Part shown: piece after piece, positions 22,901 through 35,877 of the stretch
Numbering within the stretch: position 1 is the stretch's first letter
Layout of the letters: each line of letters begins with the position of its first letter
Assembly (NCBI RefSeq): GCF_009730915.1
Contig: NC_052495.1
Span: 186,001-250,000, forward strand
Source: Dioscorea cayenensis subsp. rotundata
Lineage: Eukaryota > Streptophyta > Magnoliopsida > Dioscoreales > Dioscoreaceae
DNA: 64,000 bases
Reading direction: 5' to 3'
Made by a program: the position numbers and the translations under genes
The notes under the pieces: generated by a model
Databases searched by the model: none
What the model saw: the letters and a program-made list of their open reading frames with translations, nothing else
What the model was told of the DNA's origin: nothing

Positions 22901-23830
22901 AAATAATCACAAATATGATGAGATGTATTATTTACTTGTAAATTCCCTAATCATATAATAACATGTTGGTAACTAATATGTAGCTTGCTCAAATTTTGGA
23001 AAGCAATGTATGCGGAAGATAGCACTGGCACCTGTCAGTATATCATAGCATTTCATCCCGGTGAGAAGATTTAGCACTAATTATTTTGAACATGTACCCA
23101 TAACAACTTTTTAAAACACAATAGCCTACCATAGCATAGGGTTCTTACAATGCAAGCAAGGTCTAAGGAGGGTTCCAAGTATATATACCCTTAAATCCTG
23201 CATACTAAGGAGGATTATTTATTATTATTTTTAGTAATAATATTTTACTAGTAATAATAATTAATACTTCATTAATTATCATTCTAATAATAATCAAAAT
23301 ATTAATTAATTTTAGAATAATTCCTCTTTTAATAAATCTCATTAATTATAAAAAAGAAATTGGGTTAAAGAAGCATTGTGTTTAGCTCCTTCTCACATAG
23401 ATAACATGGTGAATTTGGATAATATTTATATTTTTGCACCTTTTTTATGATATTATTTTTCTTTTTCCAGTTATTTATCTATTTTGTGGATGTATAGAAC
23501 ATCTCATACATAATTGTATTTAGTTATGTATATATGCCTGATGTTTCTACTGCTTCTAAATTATGCTCTTTTTAAACAGAAATTTTAATTTTTGTTAGAC
23601 TTAAAATATATCTTGACAATCTAATTATCTTCTTCTTGACAACTTAATTCGATAGAAAAATGAATTAAATACTTCAATTCATATTTTTTTAAAGTTGTTT
23701 TGAATTATTTTGAGTTGTCTCAAATTTTTTTTAATTTATTAAACATTATTTTTTATTTTTTAAAAATAAATTAAAAAACATAATTTGTGATCTTCGTTTT
23801 ATATTTATTCAAATTATTTTTTAAATAAAA
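22901..23830. other. AT-rich intergenic, no gene recognised
   Basis: AT-rich sequence with ATT/AAT-rich tracts around 23215-23350. Nothing coding or structured was identified. Confidence 0.55.
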
Positions 23831-24032
23831 TGTAGAGTAGTGGATAAGAGGCTTGATTGGCTTCTAACAAGTCTGGGTTTCGACTCTCATCCACTGAAAA
23901 ACTAGCGGGCTTTTTTGGATCCGTAACCCGCCAGGTCGGCATTGTGGATCGGGCCGGATACAAGTTGGCCATCAACCAACCCGGATGTAGAGGGCCTGGT
24001 TACGCGGCGGCCCATGCCCCCTTTAGTGCTTC

Positions 24033-24033
<1 letters not shown>
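23831..24033 (+). mobile_element. tRNA-derived SINE candidate
   Basis: A Pol III A-box-like TAGTGGATAAGAGG (23838-23851) is followed about 25 bp later by a B-box-like GGTTTCGACTC (23876-23886), the spacing of a tRNA-type internal promoter. A GC-rich, tRNA-unrelated body follows (CCCGCCAGGTCGGCATTGTG, GGCGGCCCATGCCCC), ending in a (TA)n tract at 24034-24063. This order of tRNA-like head, unrelated body and simple-sequence tail is the plant SINE plan. It is not a functional tRNA because no cloverleaf closes. Target-site duplications are unclear. Confidence 0.6.
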
Positions 24034-24063
<30 letters not shown>

Positions 24064-24068
<5 letters not shown>

Positions 24069-24980
24069 GCATCTAATATAAAAAAATATTTTAGAAAAAA
24101 ATCTTTGTTTAGGTGTTTAATATTTTACAAATTAATTAATATAGTTGCAAAAGTCTGGTGTTTGATGAAATTTTTTTTATAAATTAGTATATATAGTTAA
24201 AAAAATATTATAATTACCTCAAAAAAAAATTATAATTTTAGATAAAAATATTTATAAAATTTTATTGTTTAGCCTTTTTAACATAATAAACTGAGTATAT
24301 AATAAAAATTTTTGTATAAAATTTATTGTTTAACAATTTGATTTTCTAAAAAAATTTAATATTTGTCTCATTCATTTTTTGTTTTCTAAAAATTTTTTTA
24401 TCTTTTTTTTTAAAAAGATTTTAGTCCTTCACTTGAAAAAAATTTCTGACTACGCCTTTGATTACAGAGAACAAAAACAATACTGAAACCAGTCACCAGA
24501 GAATAAATAACACGGGAGAGAACACAGCAGACAAGAGAAGCCCTTAAGTTGTTCCGGAGGACCATCTGAAACCAAAATGCCCGTTAAACCGGATTGCTTA
24601 TGGCTCACCTTTTCTCACGCCCTTCCATAAATAAACTTAATAAAAAAATTCTGATATTTTCCCGCCACTGTTCTTTTGTGATTATATCCAAAAACCTCTT
24701 ATTATAAAAAAACATACTTTTAATTGAACTCATCTCCCTGTTTTCTGGAACGAGAGAATCACTCGATTTCACCCTGTTAAAAATCGACACGCTGTCCCCC
24801 AATCACGATAGAAAAAAATATAATAACATTCATACGGGACACGTGTCAAAATATAATAGTACTGAACCAACGTATTCTCCTGCCTGCAACCAGTGAGATG
24901 AATTACTCACGAACCCTCACCTTTCTCATGGGATGAAAGAGAAGTCTTAAGGACTTTTACGAAATTATAAAAAATGTAGG
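24064..24980. other. AT-rich spacer and PMT promoter region
   Basis: The first part is AT-rich spacer. From about 24450 the composition becomes more balanced and promoter-like. A perfect palindromic G-box core lies at 24838-24847 (listed separately). No gene was seen. Confidence 0.5.
24838..24847. promoter_or_regulatory. G-box/ABRE-like element upstream of the PMT gene
   Basis: GACACGTGTC, a palindrome around CACGTG, lies about 1.05 kb upstream of the ATG and about 0.33 kb upstream of the proposed leader intron. CACGTG is the classic bZIP/bHLH binding core in plants. Use here is inferred. Confidence 0.4.
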
Positions 24981-25180
24981 AAGTTTTTTGCAAATAAAAT
25001 ATATTTCATTTCAAGGGGGGAATTTGAAAATTTTCTCAATCACTCGAAGGCACTTTCGAAAGCGCTTGTTCCTCCGCGAGCCGCGGGAGAAACCTTCGCA
25101 TTTGTTTTTTCAATCTCTTGTTATTGATCCATTTTTCCTTCATTCTCTGGCTTCAGAAGTGGATTTCTAGCGGAGATTTG

Positions 25181-25854
25181 GTAGGATGATGTAATTCTAG
25201 GTTTGGAGCTTTGTTTTCTGTTGAATTTTTTGCGATTTTTGGTTTCTTTGGATGCTTTTTTTTCTTTTTTTTTGTGTTCTCTCTTCGCTGTTGCTGATCT
25301 TGTAGATCTGGTGTGGATGGGGGATTTTTGTCTCATTTCTGATGATTTTTGTTGTTATTTGGTTTGCTTGTAAACTTGAAAGATTTTTGAGAAAGATGCA
25401 TGAATTGATTGTTTTTATTTCATGTAATTCTAAGTATTCTATGAATTTTTAATTTGTGAGCATTGATCTGTGGGAGTTTGCTGAAATATTGGAGCTTAAT
25501 TGGTTGTTAAGTGATTCTATGAGCTCTTGGTTGTTATGCTGGACTAATACAAGATTTTTATTACTGTAGGTCTCCTTGTTTAGCTTGTAATTCTGTTTGT
25601 GCAAAACTATGTTGGAAATTTTGGTCTGTAGCGCTACTTTGGTTTAATTAAAGACTAATTAGCTGCTGTCATTATCCCTTTGAAGTTTTGTGAATCCATT
25701 CAGAGTTGTTATAACTCTTATCTGGTGCCATATTTTGCAATTATTGAGTTGCTGTTATGTTCTCCATTTGTTGAATCCATATGCTAGATCTTATTTGTTA
25801 TTTTCATTCATTTAATTAAATCAAGGATTGTGCATTGTTTGGCTGATTTTCCAG
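25181..25854 (+). other. Probable 5' UTR intron of the PMT gene
   Basis: The donor is GATTTG|GTAGGATG and the acceptor GATTTTCCAG|ATATATA, with a T-rich, intron-like interior. The ATG follows 31 bp after the acceptor. Leader introns are common in this family, but transcript evidence is needed for the exact ends. Confidence 0.5.
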
Positions 25855-25885
25855 ATATATAAATTGAGGATTGGTTTCTATCAAG

Positions 25886-28800
25886 ATGATGGCGTTCGGG
25901 AGAAACTCAAGAATAGACACTAGAAGGAACTCTTCATATTGTTCGACTGCGACCATGGGTGTATTTGTTGCTCTTTGCTTAGTTGGAGTCTGGATGATGA
26001 CATCATCAACCATTGTGCCGGGAGACATGTCTTCGACAGGAACCAACTCAGAGATGAAACATCAAGTTTCTGAAACTGATTTGAAACAGTTTGAGGATAA
26101 CCAAAGTGATTTGCCTGAAGATGCGATAAAAGGGGATACTAATAGTGATGCTAATACTAATACAAACGAGCCTGATCCTGATTCTACTTTAAAAGAAATT
26201 GAAAATTCAGCAAACGAGTCAAAGGATAATGACCAAGCAGAGAATGCAGCCAAAGGTGACAAGGGGGCAAAGGATTCTTGGGATGATACATCAAAAGGTC
26301 AGACATATAATGATGTAAATGGTGAGACTGAAGGTGGAATGGCAAGTGTGGAAAGTGGGAAATTTGATTCTGATGGTCATCAGATAAGTTCGGGTAGTGA
26401 AGGCCAAGAAAAGAACTTGGAGCAGAATTCTGGTGAGAAAAATACGGGAACAAATTCAGATGAAGCTGCTAATGATGCTCAGGAGAAGAGTGTGGATCAA
26501 AGTTTTGAGGGAAGTGGTGACAATGTGCAGGAGAAGAACATGAAACAAAGTTCAGATGAAACTACTAATAATGCACCTGAGAAAAACAGGGAACAAAATT
26601 CAGATGGAACTGGCAATAATATGGAGGAGAAGAACATAGACCAAAGTTCAGATGAAACTGTTAATAATGGAGAGGATGAAAACATGAAGCAAAATTCTGA
26701 TGTAACAGAAAGTATCACGCAGGGGAACTCACAACAAAAATCCAACGAAGATGTGAAAAATGAGCAAGAGAAGCAATTGGAGCAGAATTTTGATGAAGCT
26801 ACAAACAATGAAATGCGGCAAGATGGGAAAGTTGGCAAGGATGAAATGGGTGATGGTCAAATAAACAACACAGGAAATGAAAACCAAGATAATTCAGGTG
26901 GCAACAATGTTGGAGACAAGCAAAATGACCAGGCTATGAACGAGGTTTTTCCTGATGGGGCCCAGTCAGAGCTTCTAAATGAAACCAATGCCCAGAATGG
27001 GGCATGGTCTACACAAGCAACTGAGTCAAAGAACGAGAGGCAAGCGCAAATAACTTCTGCTTCTTCTTCTTCAAAGCAGTCCTTTGAATTCACCTGGAAA
27101 CTTTGTAATAGTTCTGCAAGGACAGACTATATCCCATGTCTTGACAATGATGCAGCAATAAAGAAGCTTAAATCCACCAAGCACTATGAGCATCGGGAAA
27201 GACACTGCCCAGAAGAGGCTCCAACTTGCCTTGTGCCTCTTCCAGATCAATACAGACGGTCAATAGAGTGGCCAAAAAGCAGGGGCAAGGTACTCAGCTT
27301 ACATATGGATAGTTGTTTGCGTCTTGCTACTGGCAACCAACTCTTAATGACAAGCTATGATTTTCTTTGCTTTTTTTTTTTTGCACTATACTGTAGGTAT
27401 GGTTTTACAATGTTCCTCATACAGCGCTTGTGCAATATAAGGGGCACCAAAATTGGGTAAAAGTTTCTGGAGAATACCTTACTTTTCCAGGTGGTGGAAC
27501 TCAGTTCAAAAATGGGGCACTTCACTACATTGATAAGATACAGGAGGTCTGTTACCATTCTTTTGATACCCTTACTTTCTCAATTACCTTTATAATTGAA
27601 TGTATTTTTTTTTTCTTTCATTCATTTTCACTTCCTGTCAATTATCTCTTTGGCCACATTCGATGGTGAAAATTTAGTATGTTGAATGTTAATGATTCCT
27701 CTTAATCCAATTTAACTTGGAAATTGGAAAAACTGTTTAAGTGCTGTATATGTTGTTCACATACCTACTAATGCTTGCATTGACTCTGGAAACCAATGCT
27801 ATGGATTTTCATGATGCATATTGCAGGCATTACCTGGTATAGCTTGGGGTAAACAAAGTCGGGTCGTACTGGATGTTGGCTGTGGAGTGGCTAGTTTTGG
27901 AGGCTATCTTTTTGACAGAGATGTCATTACTATGTCATTTGCTCCTAAAGATGAGCATGAGGCTCAGGTTCAATTTGCCCTTGAAAGAGGAATTCCAGCA
28001 TTCTCAGGGGTGATGGGTACCAAGAGGCTCCCCTTCCCCGGCAGGGTATTTGATGTTATTCACTGTGCTCGCTGTAGGGTACCATGGCATATTGAAGGTG
28101 ATTCCCTCTTGAAGTTACTTTGATATATTTGCCTTTGTTTTGTGGTGATCTTTAAATTAGCAGTGTAATGTACAGGTGGTATGCTGTTGTTGGAGTTAAA
28201 TCGGTTGTTAAGGCCTGGTGGCTACTTTGTCTGGTCTGCTACCCCAGTTTACCAAAACATTCCTGAAGATGTTGAGATCTGGAGAGGTATGAAAGTATTC
28301 CTGTGAAATTCTGAGTGAACATGTAGAATAATAGGTAGGGAGGAATTGCCTGTGGTGAAAGCAGCATGGTAACCAAAATATTTTCACTAGAAAATTAATT
28401 CAGATGAGCAATGACTATCTATTTACATATACCTTAACACTAATGCCCATCAGCATTGAAGAAAAACAATTCTGATAGTGTTATAAATATTTCAACCTTG
28501 GTTTATTGTTCATATGATTTTATTAGAACTGATCTCCTGTCTAGTTTCCCGTCTTTGATCATTAATTGAAAAGACTTTTTACCTTTTAGCAGAGATAGAT
28601 CCAATTATAGAAGTGTAGCAACCTGAAAGTTATCTCCAGTTAGGGCTTAATGGGTTGATTCAAAATGTCATTATTTAAGAGAGAGTATTGAGCTCAAATC
28701 TTTCTTCAGTGCTAACTTATTTTGGAAAATGATTCCAGCCATGTCTGCTTTGACAAAGGCTATGTGTTGGGATATGTTGATGAAAACAAAGGATAAGCTA

Positions 28801-30682
28801 AACCGCGTGGGTATAGCAATATATAGGAAACCTCTCGACAACACTTGTTATGACAAAAGAAAGGCAAAGAGCCCTCCACTCTGTCAAGAATCTGATGATC
28901 CAAATGCTGCCTGGTAAATTTTATTATCCATTTACAGTTTGGACCATTGTTCTCTTTTTTTCTGTAGTTCAGTGGTATAAAAAGTCATTAATATGTATGA
29001 ATGCATTCAAAAAGTCTGGCTTTAAATTTTAGATGTATTTGCTGCTTGAATCAGTTGTTGCTGGTTCCTTTGTTCTTCTTGTTACTGAACTTATACTTGT
29101 TTTACTTCTTAGTTTCTTTTTAATACATTAGCCCCTGTGGTTCTAAAAAAGTCATTAATATGGGATATATTTTTCTATCAGGAATGTCCCCTTGCAAGCA
29201 TGTATGCATAGATTGCCTACAAATCCAGCTGAACGTGGATCAAGGTGGCCAGTACAGTGGCCACTTAGGTTGGAAACAACTCCCTATTGGTTGAACAGCT
29301 CTCAGACTGGGGTTTATGGTAAACCTGCTCCTGAAGACTTCACAGTAGATTATGCACACTGGAAGTATGTTGTGAGCAATTCATATTTGAATGGTATGGG
29401 GATCAACTGGGGAACCGTGAGGAATGTCATGGACATGAGAGCTGTTTATGGGGGGTAAGCCATTGTCAATCTATTTCTTGTTCTATCATACTGTGAAACT
29501 AATACCTCTGTCAAGTAACTTTTTCAAGAAAATTATATGAACTTTAGTCTCCGTAGATTAAAATAACCTGCAGCTAAAAGACAATATCCTGAATAATTCT
29601 GATTTCATGGAAAAGTCAATCATTGCATAAATTGCTTCAGGTGTATTTAAAAATGTACAGGACTGGGTTAAATTGCTCTCTATAACAAGATTAATGGAAT
29701 CTTATTTGCAATTATTTTTTTTTGGATACACTTATATGAAGACTTGATAATTAGTGTTTTGATATAGTTTCTGATTGTATGGGATGATTGATTTGCTTCA
29801 TTAGACTTGGGAATTTTCATAAATTTCTACCTGAATTTTATTCTGCCTTTGCTTGCTACAATTGAATGGGTTTCATTATGGCATCATATTTTAATTTACT
29901 AAACAGCTACTTATTTGAAGAACTTCCATCAACTCACTAAGAAGTGTCACAACTGCCTGCGTTCCGTTCTAATTATGTGATTCTTTTCTTTTGCAGATTT
30001 GCTGCCGCTTTACGTGACATGAAGGTGTGGGTTATGAACATCATCTCAATTGATGCACCTGACACCCTACCCATAATTTATGAACGTGGATTGTTCGGGA
30101 TGTACCACGATTGGTGTGAATCCTTCAGCACCTACCCAAGATCATATGATCTTCTTCATGCAGACCATCTATTTTCCAACCTCAAGAAGAGGTCAGTGCT
30201 ACTTTTTCACCTATACAAATAATCCTCATAGACAACCTTTTCATGTTAATGAACAATTGGAGGCGAGTTCCTTCTCACAATGCGCGTTCAAATGTTATCA
30301 TATATACTTCTCTACATGCAATTTGGACATGACAATTTCTTTTATCCATAATACATTGTGTGATAATTGACCAGCAGAACTTCATTCACATCAAGAAAGC
30401 TATCTAATTCACTCATCTCTACCGCGATATTTATGTCCTACAATGGTGTTTTCTTGCAGGTGCAAGCTATTACCTGTAATGGCTGAGGTAGACCGTATTC
30501 TAAGGCCAGAAGGGAAGCTGATTGTGCGTGACAAAGTAGAGATCATCAACGAAATTGAGAACATGGCAAAATCTTTGCACTGGGAGGTCCGACTAACCTT
30601 TTCGAAGGAAAGTGAAGGATTGATGTGCCTTCAGAAGACAAGCTGGAGGCCCAAGGAGGTCGAGGCAAGCACTGTGTCGTAG
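25886..30682 (+). CDS. PMT-type putative methyltransferase (DUF248), PMT24/26/27 group
   Basis: Type II Golgi membrane protein of the family thought to methylate cell-wall polysaccharides. Exons: 25886-27289, 27397-27546, 27827-28097, 28176-28286, 28739-28913, 29182-29454, 29997-30191 and 30460-30682. All keep phase and total 2802 nt (933 aa). Residues 1-23 are cytosolic ([11 protein letters not shown]), 24-40 form a membrane anchor ([12 protein letters not shown]), and about 45-390 make an acidic Asn/Gln/Glu linker with 16-residue repeats. The catalytic region follows: [35 protein letters not shown], the SAM motif [14 protein letters not shown] (531-544), [48 protein letters not shown] and [17 protein letters not shown]. 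The start could be the adjacent ATG at 25889. A leader intron is likely at 25181-25854. The exact sugar substrate is unknown. Confidence 0.96.
26408..26715 (+). repeat. 48-bp in-frame coding repeat in the PMT linker
   Basis: About six or seven copies of a 16-residue unit follow one another (residues about 175-276): [80 protein letters not shown], then a degenerate copy. DNA copies are offset by exactly 48 bp (26531, 26579 and 26627). Confidence 0.9.
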
Positions 30683-32013
30683 GACTTTTCAGTATGCCAC
30701 TCTTCTTTTAGTAGTTCTACCTTTTTTTTTCAATACGAGCAGATCCTTCATAAATCAGTACTAAAATTTTGTTGTTGCCGTATTTTTTTGTTGATAGATT
30801 ACCATTTGTAGTGTTGTATCATCTACTCACCTCTGACCATTGCAAGAAAACAACTTGCATTGGAACTAAAGATTGTAGGATTTAATATGGCAAAAACAAA
30901 CCATTCTTGAAATCCTCCATAGTGTTCAATTGTAAGTTGGTGTTTACAATGTTTGGAATTTGTTTTTTGTGGAGATTTGTCTTGGTGCATTTATGGTATT
31001 CTGTTCTTTATCTTTCGCTGCTTATATTTTAAATTTTTAATAGTAATTATGGAGTAACTAATAGTCTCATATTTGGTGTTTTCTTTTTCTTTTTTGGTCT
31101 GCCTCTAGTTGTTTATGTGATCTCCAGGATTGAAATTAGTGGTATACTGCTATAAATACTGAAGATTACTTCTTTAACCCTATATTTACCAATTTGATAT
31201 GAAAATAATAAATTTGTTATCATTTATAACTTTCTTATAAACAGATGGTAAAAACAAAAGATCTATAATGTTAGATTTCTAAACTACCTTAAAAATTTTA
31301 ACAGTATTAATATACTAAGGTGTTTTTGGTAATTTTCATATTTTCATTAATACTTTAATTAACTGCACCACTTAATTTAATGGAAGCAAAATTCTTGAAA
31401 ACTAATAACAATCATAATATTTTAGGCATAATTTTTGTGCATCTAACACCAAATGTCTACTGTAATAATTTATTCTGAAATAAAAAGTCCAGAAGCTGTC
31501 AATATTAAGCTAGCACTACCATCCTTGATTTTTCAAGTGAATGCAGTCCCCTGATGAAACCCTAACCTGATTGATGGAATATGATTTCTCTTACATTTAT
31601 TACTGAAATTCAATCAAAATATAGCAAATACTGAAATGGAATGAATACAGATGCACATGAATGTTCAACAACATCAAATTAAAAGCAATCACTAGTCACT
31701 GTTGAGCACAAAAACAAAAAAGGATCTATTGAACAAGGTTACATCAAATTCTCGTATTCAGCCACAGTTTCTGCTACTAGAGTACACAGCAAAAGATTAT
31801 GATCCAGGATGGTCTCCCCCTAACCGTATTTCGGCAGAACTTTTACCTAAAGATGTCGAGGAAAAAAAAATAAATCACCTTCACTAGCAGCTAACAGAAA
31901 AGAGTTACACGGCAATCCCCGGTTTATCGTGCATGGGCATGCATGACTGCCAAAAAAAATATCAACAATTCCTCAAAAGCATCGAGTTTTGAAGATATAC
32001 ATGATCACTGGGG
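30683..32013. other. Convergent 3' ends of PMT and the PHD gene
   Basis: Spacer between two genes that end facing each other. It holds the PMT 3' UTR and, on the minus strand below 32014, the 3' UTR of the PHD-finger gene. Otherwise it is AT-rich with no additional gene. Confidence 0.6.
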
Positions 32014-35000
32014 TTATTGTTTCTCTTTTTTGGCTGCTGCCAGTCTCTCTTCTGAGCTCAGCTTCGCAGCAGCACTTAATAGCACATCAACCGACCTCTT
32101 CACTCCTTTGGCTTGATTCATTTCTTTTCCACCATGGTGCTTCAAAATCAACTGCTCGTACAATCTCATTCCTTGTCTCGCTCTCTTCACATTGCACGGG
32201 GAGCAGAACCACTTCCCCTCGGGTATGGAAATGCGTGGTGGTTTCATGCAGTAGATGTGGTATGCCTCGTCACAGCCATCACACATGACAATCTTGTCAT
32301 CATCTTTATCGGCAAGACAACCTCTACATAGGCAGGATGGGCAGTACCAGCATTGGCGGCTTTGTTGCTGCCAACTAGCTATTTGACTGCTCTTCAGGCA
32401 CCTGATGTGATAGTATTTATACAGACAATGCATGTGTCCACAAACTAGAAATCTCCTGTCATCATCCTCACAAGTTCCACAGTACTTGCACAAGCGCAAT
32501 ACAGCGGTAGTGGATGGTTCCAAAGGCTCGTCGGACTCCATGGAAGAGACTGAACTTTCTGTGTCATTTTCAGTCAAAGGCTCTTTCCCGTTTTTCTTCT
32601 GGTGGTTCTGATCCTCAGAAACAGAAATTTCAAGTCTATCACAAACCATGCAGTTTGGATGCAAACTGCCTTGTTGGTTGGTGGCACGTAAAAGAGGGTC
32701 GGGTAAGTCTTTCCTCTTTGAAGAACAGGATATACAGTACCAGTTTTGTGCGGTGATCTTCTGGATGGTAGTTTCAGTGCAAAAGACATGGTACATTGCT
32801 TCACAGCCATCACAAATGAGGCTGTTATTCCCATCTGCTACATAGCCACAATTCTTGCAAGTGCAAACTTTGTGTAGACATGAACCCTCAGTTTGAGCAA
32901 GTCGGTTGGAACGGTCAGATTCATAAGAAGGGAACTGAGAGGTGGTATAAGAGTCCACCGAATTCTTTTCCTCAACAGCCGCTTGACCGCTAACCTTTTA
33001 AGAATTCAAAGCAACAACTCTTTGTTATATAAGCTAAATGGGGCATGTTATTATCAGTTTTGAACATCATGTACCTCACACCTCGGTTCAACATTCTCAT
33101 GTAACAAATCTTCCCCAACCTAAATGATTTTGAAAGAAAGTTGTATCTAATGTCAAGCGATTTGAAAGAATCAGTCTGCCAATGGAATACTCATTGAGCA
33201 CAAGAGAATTAATATGAAATATAGCATATGTTACCTGTTTCTTGTAGGAAGCTTGAGAAATGCTTATTAGACTTTTTGCAAGATCAACCATCTCTTGGCC
33301 AACTTTTTGAAAATTGCCCCATATCTGTTAAGGGAGTTACACAAGATATATTTATTTCATAAAAGAAAATTACTATACAAAGATTTCATTGATGATGAGG
33401 CAGTACTAGTGTTCTACAAAGATCATATAAAAATATTTGAAGTCCAACAGAGGATTCATAAAGCACATGATGTTAGTAATAATTGTATATTAACTACTAA
33501 GCATGATCATCCTTGTTAAAAGAACATATCTTATAAGATGTAAACCTACAAATAAGTAAATAGCAAAAGGTTTAAGCTGAATTTGCCAGTTGCTACATAA
33601 TAAAATGGCTTTTAATAACTTTCACATTGTGCAGAACCTAACTCAAAGTTATAAGAGGTAACAAGAAAGTGGAAAACCTAAAATTTTCAACAAACATTGT
33701 AATGGAAAAAGATAAGGCAAACTTGAATTACCTTTAGTTTTTTATTCGTAATACCAGAAGCATCAAATAAAAAACGAGATTGAATCACGACATCAAAATG
33801 ATAATATAACTGATATACAAACCAAGGGAGTTTAGATGCAACTTCAAGAGCACATGGTGGCTCAAAGAAAAAGTCATCAACTTATCATTAATATTGGGAA
33901 CGATTACCATTTAAGCAATCCCAGAGGCAAGAAACACCGCATGAATCAGAAGTAAATTATCTAAGCGTCAATGTTATTCAAGAACTCTAGACTAATTGCA
34001 TTACCTGAAGAATATCATCACCATATAATCGAGAAGACTGCTCATAAACCCCATCCTTCATCTTTGAGTTGATCATAGTGAAGTCCAACATGCCTTTTGC
34101 AACGTTATCTTGAAAGTTTATACAAAGTAAATCACACAATAAAGCAAATTTTTGTGAAAGTAGAATGTCAAGGAAAACATTCTGGCATTTCATAGTGTTC
34201 GAACATAAATCTGAATCAGCACATGTTCCAGATTTTGATCCAACTGAGGTACCATTTGTGTTACTATCACGTCTTTGGGAATGACGATCAACTTCGAAAC
34301 CCCTCCATTCTCCCTGGTAACAATGAATACCTGATTATAAAGCTAGACCATTTTAAATGCTAAATATTCTTCACAGAGAACATAATAAAAAGGAAATGAC
34401 CAGAGAACCTCAGGCTGTGTAATATCAGAGTCATGGATGGTCATCATCTTAAATCTTTTGGAAGATTCAAAAAGACGGGAAGCAAGTGCATCCTGTATGC
34501 ACTTATGGATGCTGCTACTATCACTTAATTCAGGCAACTGCTGCATATGTTCCAATACAATTTTCCAGTGGTGGTCAATTCTAGCAAGCACATCTTGACC
34601 AGTTATACTCGGACGGGATATTGCCCCATGTGGCTCCTTCAATGCTTGCTACAATAAAAAGATTGGAATTTTGACAATAAAAAAAACTAACCAAGTTCAA
34701 TCAGATTATATTCTACAAAAGAAAGAAAGAAAGAAAAAACTAAAAATTGAGAAATACAACAAAGGTTGATGTTCATAAAGAAAACTAACAAAATAGAAAA
34801 TGCATCTCGCATCATCACAAAACAAAACTAAAAAAGAGCAAAGGGAATGCCACTCCACAGAAACCACAGAAAATCAATAAGTGATAGAATATATGGCAAG
34901 AAAAACTCGAATCTCGATATTTGGCAACAAACAATCCTAAAATAGAATTAAAGTCCAAGAAATTATCACCGCATGGACAATGAGAATATATGGCAAGAAA

Positions 35001-35204
35001 GACTCAATATTTCAAGAAACAAAAGAACTAGAAAAGAGAAAGAAAAAAAAATCAATCTTTATTGTAAAAAAAAAGTTTCCAAACCTTGCCCGGCGACCAA
35101 ACGCAGCCATTCCCACGTTTCCTCCGCTTATAAGTGATAAGCTTCCCAAAAGATGGCGACCCAGACTTCCCATTCCCATTACACCCAGTCTCCTCAGCCG
35201 CCAT
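32014..35204 (-). CDS. PHD-finger protein, EHD3-like
   Basis: A nuclear chromatin-reader type protein; the rice member EHD3 promotes flowering. Exons on the minus strand: 35204-35085, 34648-34409, 34313-34005, 33324-33235, 33119-33075 and 32994-32014. All are in phase 0 (1785 nt, 594 aa). The N-terminus reads [20 protein letters not shown], followed by a helical region (about 41-253: [40 protein letters not shown]). Zinc modules then follow: a first PHD at about 310-360 ([27 protein letters not shown]), an extended CxxC/His module at about 435-490 ([18 protein letters not shown]), and a canonical PHD at about 488-536 ([23 protein letters not shown]). The C-terminus is helical and basic. Exon 1 uses the ATG reading [10 protein letters not shown], not the overlapping frame. 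The EHD3 family call is from memory of the layout; orthology is not proven. Confidence 0.9.
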
Positions 35205-35869
35205 TCCAAATTCTCCAACTCACAACCAAACCCTAGGGCACGAAACCACTCCAAAACCACTCCTCAACTCCCAAACCCCAAATCCGACCCAAATCACCCC
35301 AAATTACAGCAAGAAACCCCTCGAAAACCACAACCAGGACAAGAAAACAAGAACCTTAGCTCACAAATACTAAAAAAAAACCAACTTTTTTGGGGGAAAA
35401 TTTAGATCCAGAAAAGATAAAGCCAAGGCGAAAGAAAGAAAGAAACAACAAGAAGTTGAGAAAAAAAACTCGAAAAGAAGGATTGGAAGCGGTTGCCGTG
35501 ATGGCGCGCACCAAGGGAAGCGATCGATGGGGTTGGAGTGGGGCGTCGTGGAGAGGGATCGAGAGATTTGAATTTCGAAAGAAAGAGAAAATGGTCTTCT
35601 GGTCAAGAGAAAACACAAACAGAGATGGAAAAGGATGGAATGCAAGCCTATTGACATTAAGCCCCTCATGATAATTTTAAATTCGAGAAAAAAAAACCTT
35701 TTTTTAATGTTACCCCCCTGAAAAATTAAAAATTATAGCTTGAATGTCCGGGAGCTGACATAATATTAATTTTTTTTTTCAAATAATATTCTTGAATGTG
35801 GGATATTGTGAGTTCACTGTTTTGAAAATTTTAAATATATATATATATATATTTAACTATCAAAAACCT
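35205..35869. other. Upstream region of the PHD-finger gene
   Basis: This holds the probable 5' leader and promoter of the minus-strand PHD gene, with C/A-rich sequence at 35210-35350 and an A/G-rich run to about 35470. The short frames here are compositional. A (TA)n tract at 35835-35851 precedes the hAT insertion. Confidence 0.5.
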
Positions 35870-35877
35870 TGTGCAAC

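Noticed and set aside
23838..23900. Possible tRNA gene (A and B boxes present)
   Set aside because: No acceptor stem or anticodon arm closes, and the unit continues into a SINE-like body and TA tail.
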